From contig NZ_JAXMJJ010000097.1 in the NCBI RefSeq assembly GCF_034376685.1, forward strand, positions 49,703 through 113,702: DNA of 64,000 nucleotides. Direction: 5' to 3'. The position numbers were made by a program, and so were the translations under genes. The notes under the pieces were generated by a model that was not told the DNA's origin, ran no database searches, and saw only the letters and a program-made list of their open reading frames with translations. Shown here piece after piece: positions 59,821 to 64,000 of this stretch (positions within the stretch are counted from its first letter, which is position 1; each line of letters begins with the position of its first letter). This DNA comes from Cypionkella sp034376685 (lineage in GTDB: Bacteria > Pseudomonadota > Alphaproteobacteria > Rhodobacterales > Rhodobacteraceae).

Positions 59821-60543
59821 ATGCCGCAAACCAACCGCATTCCGTTGCTTGATCTCGCCCGCACGCTGGCCTTGATCGGCATGGCGGCCTTCCATTTCAG
59901 CTATGATCTGCTGATGTTCGGGCTGATCGACTACGCCTACGCCCAATCCGACACCTTCTATTTCCACGCCCGTATCGTCGCGGGCAGCTTCCTGCTGCTG
60001 TCGGGGATTGGCCTTTGGCTGGCGCATGGCCAAGCCATCCGCTGGCCCGCTTTCTGGCGGCGCTTTGCCAAGATCGCCGGGGCCGCCATGCTGGTCAGCA
60101 TCGCCACCCGTATCGCCATGCCGGAGGTCTACATCTATTTCGGCATCTTGCACGCGATCGCGCTTTACAGCCTGCTTGGCCTTGCCACCCTGCGCCTGCC
60201 TGCCATCATCACCGCCGCCCTCGCCGCCGTTTTCGTCTACGGCAGCTATCACTGGCACAGCGAAGCCCTGAACGCCCCGCTGCTGCGCTTCATCGGTCTC
60301 GGACTCGACCCTGCGACAACGATGGATTTTGAGCCGATCTTCCCGTGGTTCGGCGCGGTTTTGGCCGGCATCGCCTTGGGTAAAATCGGCAGCCAGACCG
60401 GGCTTTGGGCGGCGCTTTCCAGCAAACCCTCGGGCAGATGGGTGCAGATCCTCAGCTGGCCCGGTCAGCACAGCCTGCTGATTTACCTCATCCACCAGCC
60501 GATTCTGCTTGGCCTCGTCTGGGTCTATGCCCAGCTAGGCTGA
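59821..60543 (+). CDS. DUF1624 (heparan-alpha-glucosaminide N-acetyltransferase-like) membrane protein
   Basis: The 240-residue polytopic protein has the DUF1624 opening RIPLLDLARTLALIGMAAFHFSYDL and six to seven hydrophobic helices ending in the SLLIYLIHQPILLGLVWVY stretch. The family name comes from the human lysosomal enzyme that acetylates glucosamine ends; the bacterial role is unknown. The second of two close ATGs is taken since it has GAGG at six bases. It overlaps the end of the convergent aguB by nine bases. Confidence 0.85.
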   Translation: MPQTNRIPLLDLARTLALIGMAAFHFSYDLLMFGLIDYAYAQSDTFYFHARIVAGSFLLLSGIGLWLAHGQAIRWPAFWRRFAKIAGAAMLVSIATRIAMPEVYIYFGILHAIALYSLLGLATLRLPAIITAALAAVFVYGSYHWHSEALNAPLLRFIGLGLDPATTMDFEPIFPWFGAVLAGIALGKIGSQTGLWAALSSKPSGRWVQILSWPGQHSLLIYLIHQPILLGLVWVYAQLG

Positions 60544-61407
60544 GCCATCAAGGCTCGCCACCGCGCGATAAGTTTCGGGCCGCCGATCCCGGAACAGCCC
60601 CCACGAACTCCGCAGCTCCGCAATCGCGTCCAGATCAAAGCTGGCAACCAGCACCTCCTCGGCCTCCCGCCCCGCTTTGGCGATCAACTGCCCGGTGTGA
60701 TCCGCGATAAAGCTGCTGCCATAAAACGTCACCTCGCGCCCACCCGGAGCCACTTCGCGCCCGATCCGGTTGGAGGCGATCACCGGCATGATGTTCGATC
60801 CAGCATGACCACGCATACAAATCTCCCAATGCGGCTGGCTGTCATAGCCGGGGCTGGGTGGCTCTGACCCAATCGCGGTGGGATAAAGCAGCATCTGGGC
60901 CCCTTGCAGCGCCATCGACCGCGCGCATTCCGGGAACCACTGATCCCAGCATATCCCCACGCCAATTCGCCCGAAGCCGGTATCCCAAACCCGATAACCA
61001 GTATCGCCGGGCGAAAAATAGAACTTCTCCTCATAGCCCGGCCCCTGCGGAATATGGGTCTTGCGGTAATTCCCCAGCACGCGACCGTCCGCATCGATCA
61101 TCGCCATCGAGTTGAAATAGGCCTGCCCTGCCTTCTCGAAATACGAACAGGGCAGCACGACCCCAAATTCCCGCGCCAAAGCCGCAAATCGCGCGATCAG
61201 CGGATGGCCCTGCATCGGGGCCGCCAATGCAAAATACTGCGGCAGTTGTTCGATGCAGAAATAGGGCGCGGCGAACAGTTCCTGGATCAGAACCACTTGC
61301 GCGCCCTTGCCCGCCGCATCCCTGATCAAAGCCTCGGCCCGATCCACATTGGCGGGCAGATCCCACGAACAGGCGAATTGCGTGGCGGCGACGGTGACTT
61401 TGCGCAT
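60535..61407 (-). CDS. aguB: N-carbamoylputrescine amidase
   Basis: AguB hydrolyses N-carbamoylputrescine to putrescine, CO2 and ammonia in the agmatine route. The 290-residue nitrilase-superfamily protein has the catalytic triad Glu43 (IQELFAAPYF), Lys116 (YRKTHIPQGPGYEEKFYF) and Cys153 (GICWDQWFPE), and the LPQYFALAAP segment specific to this branch. A palindrome TTTGATCAAA lies over its predicted -10 region. No agmatine deiminase gene is adjacent. It lies near the decarboxylase gene, so putrescine synthesis genes cluster loosely here. Confidence 0.93.
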   Translation of the reverse strand: MRKVTVAATQFACSWDLPANVDRAEALIRDAAGKGAQVVLIQELFAAPYFCIEQLPQYFALAAPMQGHPLIARFAALAREFGVVLPCSYFEKAGQAYFNSMAMIDADGRVLGNYRKTHIPQGPGYEEKFYFSPGDTGYRVWDTGFGRIGVGICWDQWFPECARSMALQGAQMLLYPTAIGSEPPSPGYDSQPHWEICMRGHAGSNIMPVIASNRIGREVAPGGREVTFYGSSFIADHTGQLIAKAGREAEEVLVASFDLDAIAELRSSWGLFRDRRPETYRAVASLDGSA

Positions 61408-61433
61408 CTCGGGCTCCCTTTTACCCCAAACTA

Positions 61434-61462
61434 TTTGATCAAACCTGCCGAGGCAAAGTCAA
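61434..61462 (-). promoter_or_regulatory. aguB promoter with palindromic operator TTTGATCAAA (site 3)
   Basis: On the minus strand TTGACT (61462-61457) is followed after 17 bases by ATCAAA; the palindrome at 61434-61443 covers this -10 region, 27 bases before the ATG. Binding there should repress. Confidence 0.6.
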
Positions 61463-61472
61463 AACGCACATA

Positions 61473-62552
61473 TCAGCGCCCGCGCGTCAGCCGCCAAAAC
61501 AGCCAACCCGCCCGCCGCACCTGCTGCGCCGAAGGATGCACCTGTTCAGACGGATCGCGCCCGATCACACGCCTGTGGCGCAGCAGAAACCACATCCCCC
61601 AGCCGCGCATCGTGCCCACCATTGGCGCGTTTGCATCACAGGGAAACCGCGCCCGCCAGCCTTCGGGCAATGCCAAACCAGCGCTTTCCGCCCGCTCCAG
61701 CATCCAGACCAGCGGGATATTCGCCAAAGGCCGCGCCGCTAGGTCATCGCCGATCATGCCGCCAATATCGCCATGCGCGCCGCGAAACCACATCTGCTGC
61801 ACATCGCTTTTCCACCCCGGCGGACATTCCCACAACACAGGCTCGAACACATCACGGGTTTCATCCATCGCCAGCGCATGAAAGCCATGCCGGATAGAAC
61901 TGCCCAAATGGTGGTTGTGAAACTGGTGCTGTTGCTCGGTCAGCATCCACAACAGCGGCAGGCGTAGCCCTAAGGCCTTCACCGTATCGAACACCCCCAC
62001 CATCTGAATCGGTGCTTCCAGATGACAGAACCGATGCGAGAACGCCTGACTGGCCCGCGGATGGCTATCATGGCGATAGTGCCGATAGGCCAAGGTCACG
62101 CCGCGCTCGGTCGCATGTTCGCGCTTCAACAGCCCAACCCGGTCAATCACCCCGGCCAAGGATCGCACCGCAAAGGCCCCGCGCGAATAGCCGATCAGAT
62201 AGATCCGATCCCCTTCGCGGTAGTGACTGGCAAGCCAGCCATAGGCACGGCGGATCTGGCGGTTGATACCCCGGCCTTGCACCAGGTTCATGCCATTGCG
62301 CCAGCCTTCCCACTGAATGCCCGGCTCGTAATACACCGTGCGATTGGCCGAGCGGCCGCCTTCGGTCAACAGCTTGAAGATCAGGCCACAGTTGCCCTCT
62401 TGCCCATCCGTCAGGGTTGAAAGCGTGCCGTCCAGAATGATCACATGATCGACAACGCCACGCTTGCGCCCCGGCGGCGGCGCAGCGGCAGGTTCGGTCT
62501 CAACGATCGGATGACCGCGCCACCACTGTCTGATCCGGCTAAACAGCGACAC
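61473..62552 (-). CDS. DUF2235 alpha/beta-hydrolase (phospholipase-like) protein
   Basis: The 359-residue protein has an alpha/beta-hydrolase triad of the DUF2235 kind: nucleophile elbow GYSRGAFAVRSLAG (Ser near residue 138), Asp in VGVFDTVKALG, and His in RGAHGDIGG. The family includes type VI secretion lipases, but no secretion genes are near and there is no signal peptide. The GTG start is chosen because it has GGAGG before it, and the ATG 39 bases upstream lies inside the terminator of the next gene. It follows the decarboxylase on the same strand. Confidence 0.88.
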   Translation of the reverse strand: MSLFSRIRQWWRGHPIVETEPAAAPPPGRKRGVVDHVIILDGTLSTLTDGQEGNCGLIFKLLTEGGRSANRTVYYEPGIQWEGWRNGMNLVQGRGINRQIRRAYGWLASHYREGDRIYLIGYSRGAFAVRSLAGVIDRVGLLKREHATERGVTLAYRHYRHDSHPRASQAFSHRFCHLEAPIQMVGVFDTVKALGLRLPLLWMLTEQQHQFHNHHLGSSIRHGFHALAMDETRDVFEPVLWECPPGWKSDVQQMWFRGAHGDIGGMIGDDLAARPLANIPLVWMLERAESAGLALPEGWRARFPCDANAPMVGTMRGWGMWFLLRHRRVIGRDPSEQVHPSAQQVRRAGWLFWRLTRGR

Positions 62553-62565
62553 TCCGCCTCCCGAC

Positions 62566-62609
62566 CCCAAAAACCAAAACGCTCTCGGCAAGTTTCCCTG
62601 CCGAGAGCG
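62566..62609 (-). terminator. Rho-independent terminator of the decarboxylase gene
   Basis: Perfect 11-base arms CGCTCTCGGCA and TGCCGAGAGCG with an eight-base loop; on the minus strand GTTTTGGTTTTTGG follows. A strong intrinsic terminator. Confidence 0.9.
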
Positions 62610-62633
62610 TAGGTTAACCAGATTACGGCGAAG

Positions 62634-63779
62634 TTAAAGCTTTTGTGACAGCACCGTCACCATGCCCAATTCGCCAAAGCCGTTGAAGCGGCTGTTGGTC
62701 ACCGTCGAATAGGCCCCCATGCCATGCACGATGACATAATCGCCCTCAGCAATATCGGCGGGGAACGGCACATCGCCGGGCAGACGGTCAACCGAATCGC
62801 AGGTCGGCCCGAAGCAGATCCGCGGCAGGATCGCCCCAGTGCGGCGCTGACCCTCCGGCGAGATCACCGCGATACGGTCGATGATGCCGATCTGCCCAAG
62901 CTCGAACAGCGAGCCATAAACGCCATCGTTCAGGAACACATGCATATCATCGCGCACGGCCTTGACGCGAGCGGCCAACGTGAACGCATCGCCGCACATC
63001 GCACGCCCCGGCTCGCAGATCAGCACCGGACGCTCTGCGCCAAACGCCTCGGTCGCCACGCGATCGATGGTCGCAAAGGTCGCGTCAAGTTGCGGCATGA
63101 CCCCTTCAGCACGGTGGCTCGGGAAGCCGCCACCCACGTTCAGCCGCGCGATCTTCACGCCTGCGCGCTCTGCAATCACCGCAGCTTCGCGAATGTAGCT
63201 CGCCCAGGCCGCCGGATCGGTGCATTGCGTGCCGGGATGGAAGGTGATCGAGGCGATGAAGCCCGCAGACGCCACGGTTTTCAACAGCTCCACCGCAACA
63301 TCTTCGGTCGCACCAAACTTGGCCCCGAAGTTATAGGCAGCGCCTGCGACCGGCAGCTTGAAGCGCACCGAAATCTCGCAATTCTCGACCGGCACCATTT
63401 CAATCAACTTGGCCAATTCGCTTGCCGAATCAACCGAGTAGGATTTGACGTTCCGCGCCACCGCATGGGCGATCTCGGCCCGCGAACGCACCGGGTTGTT
63501 GTAATGGATCGCTGCATCCGGCGCCAAACGCCGGATCAGGTCGATCTCGAACGGCGAGGCGCAGTCAAAGCCCTTCACGCCAGCGGCGATCAGATTTTCA
63601 ATGACTTCCTCACCGGGGTTCGACTTGACCGCATAGGTCACAAGCCCCGGAAATCCATCGAGAAACTTACGGGCAACCGACTGCACAGCCTGCGGCGCAA
63701 AAAACAGCACCGGATTCTCCGGCTGCTGATTGCGCAAAAACTCGGTCGGATTGGTCCAGATCGTTTTGGACAGTCCCAT
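62634..63779 (-). CDS. Class III PLP decarboxylase (ornithine/lysine decarboxylase)
   Basis: The 381-residue fold-type III decarboxylase has the PLP lysine Lys52 in TYAVKSNPG, the glycine loop NVGGGFPSH, ICEPGRAMCG, and the cysteine of the shared active site in CFGPTCDSVD. The size and the sequence match the eukaryote-like ornithine decarboxylases of alphaproteobacteria, which make putrescine (and sometimes cadaverine). AAAGGAA precedes the ATG. It has a long leader and a strong terminator and is monocistronic. Confidence 0.92.
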   Translation of the reverse strand: MGLSKTIWTNPTEFLRNQQPENPVLFFAPQAVQSVARKFLDGFPGLVTYAVKSNPGEEVIENLIAAGVKGFDCASPFEIDLIRRLAPDAAIHYNNPVRSRAEIAHAVARNVKSYSVDSASELAKLIEMVPVENCEISVRFKLPVAGAAYNFGAKFGATEDVAVELLKTVASAGFIASITFHPGTQCTDPAAWASYIREAAVIAERAGVKIARLNVGGGFPSHRAEGVMPQLDATFATIDRVATEAFGAERPVLICEPGRAMCGDAFTLAARVKAVRDDMHVFLNDGVYGSLFELGQIGIIDRIAVISPEGQRRTGAILPRICFGPTCDSVDRLPGDVPFPADIAEGDYVIVHGMGAYSTVTNSRFNGFGELGMVTVLSQKL

Positions 63780-64000
63780 CGGCGTATTCCTTTCTGCCAA
63801 CAAGATGCGAGTCCCCTTTCGTTGCCGCCAACTCAATGGCTACGGCACGGGCACCAGCAAGGTTTTCCAACCAGGCCAGGTGCGTATGAGCCGCCCTTTT
63901 CCTGCAACTTAGGATGCCGCATATGCGGTACAACTTCACCGAACAAAACTATATAACTGTCGGATTTCTTCGTTATAATAAACAAAAAAGGATACATATT
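63780..64000 (-). promoter_or_regulatory. AT-rich promoter region and long leader of the decarboxylase gene
   Basis: The 221 bases upstream become AT-rich beyond 63940 (AACAAAACTATATAACTG), the likely promoter zone. About 150 bases of GC-richer leader follow, with a perfect palindrome CCGCATATGCGG at 63917-63928. No gene is evident. A structured leader is possible; I cannot fold it reliably by eye. Confidence 0.4.

Noticed and set aside
62553..62591. ATG at 62591 as start of the DUF2235 gene
   Set aside because: It lies inside the terminator hairpin of the upstream decarboxylase gene; the GTG at 62552 has a GGAGG site.
63667..63939. 90-codon frame over the decarboxylase leader
   Set aside because: It overlaps the decarboxylase start in another frame and reads as Ala-rich antisense-like sequence; no ribosome site or family. 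A short leader peptide cannot be excluded.

Overview
The window is a stretch of ordinary alphaproteobacterial chromosome, almost certainly from the order Rhodobacterales (Rhodobacteraceae/Paracoccaceae). The evidence is high GC content; the gene order purA, secG, pyrG; a trpE / yibQ-like / trpGDC / moaC / moeA / lexA / comEC / gltX / gltA block; an SOS box of the alphaproteobacterial GTTC-N7-GTTC type in front of lexA; and small conserved families typical of this group (DUF2842, DUF6524, TRIC channel, double cold-shock protein). No insertion sequence, integrase, phage gene, rRNA operon or CRISPR array was seen. I recognise about 70 protein genes and four tRNA genes.

Layout. 1-6.2 kb: DUF2842 (cut by the left edge), purA, small membrane proteins, a tandem pair of VOC-fold genes, secG, pyrG and an AT-richer lipoprotein gene. 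6.3-7.3 kb: a three-gene toxin-antitoxin-like locus (RelE/HigB-type toxin plus two XRE proteins). 7.4-11 kb: rlmJ, a PhzF-family gene, terB and an orphan PhnD-like protein. 11.1-19.4 kb: a polar amino acid ABC transporter followed by a gamma-glutamylation polyamine catabolism cluster (two glutamine-synthetase-like ligases, a glutamine amidotransferase, a PuuB-like oxidase). 19.6-20.8 kb: a DegT-type aminotransferase. 21-31.1 kb: a divergent amino-sugar (GlcNAc/MurNAc) uptake and recycling cluster lying between two identical tRNA-Gly(GCC) genes. 31.2-43 kb: tRNA-Cys, TRIC channel, bfd-bfr, kbl-tdh with an XRE-cupin regulator, selO, tRNA-Pro, DUF192, cold-shock protein, pdxH, fabI, LysE-type exporter, gpt and DUF2127. 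43-59.8 kb: an aminotransferase, a PpiD-type chaperone, the tryptophan genes, molybdopterin genes, lexA, comEC, gltX, gltA. 59.8-64 kb: a DUF1624 protein, N-carbamoylputrescine amidase, a DUF2235 hydrolase and a class III ornithine/lysine decarboxylase with a long leader.

How the genes work together. Polyamines recur: putrescine can be made by the decarboxylase and by AguB at the right end, and degraded by the gamma-glutamyl cluster at 14.5-19.4 kb. Three of these loci carry the same 10-base palindrome TTTGATCAAA in their upstream regions, the best candidate here for an undescribed regulon. The amino-sugar cluster pairs ABC import (no PTS) with a BadF-type kinase, MurQ, NagA and a SIS-domain deaminase, so imported sugars would be phosphorylated inside the cell. 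It has paired direct-repeat operators in the divergent promoter region.

Several non-coding repeats stand out. One is a composite element ending in the perfect palindrome CTGTCCACGCGTGGACAG, present at two convergent gene ends. Another is built on CGATTTCCGCGCGGAAATCG, present once in the polyamine cluster and once upstream of the XRE-cupin regulator. A third is GC-rich hairpins ending in a TATTT-type tail. Promoters of the form TTGNNN, 17 bases, TATNNN can be read upstream of many genes, including three tRNA genes.
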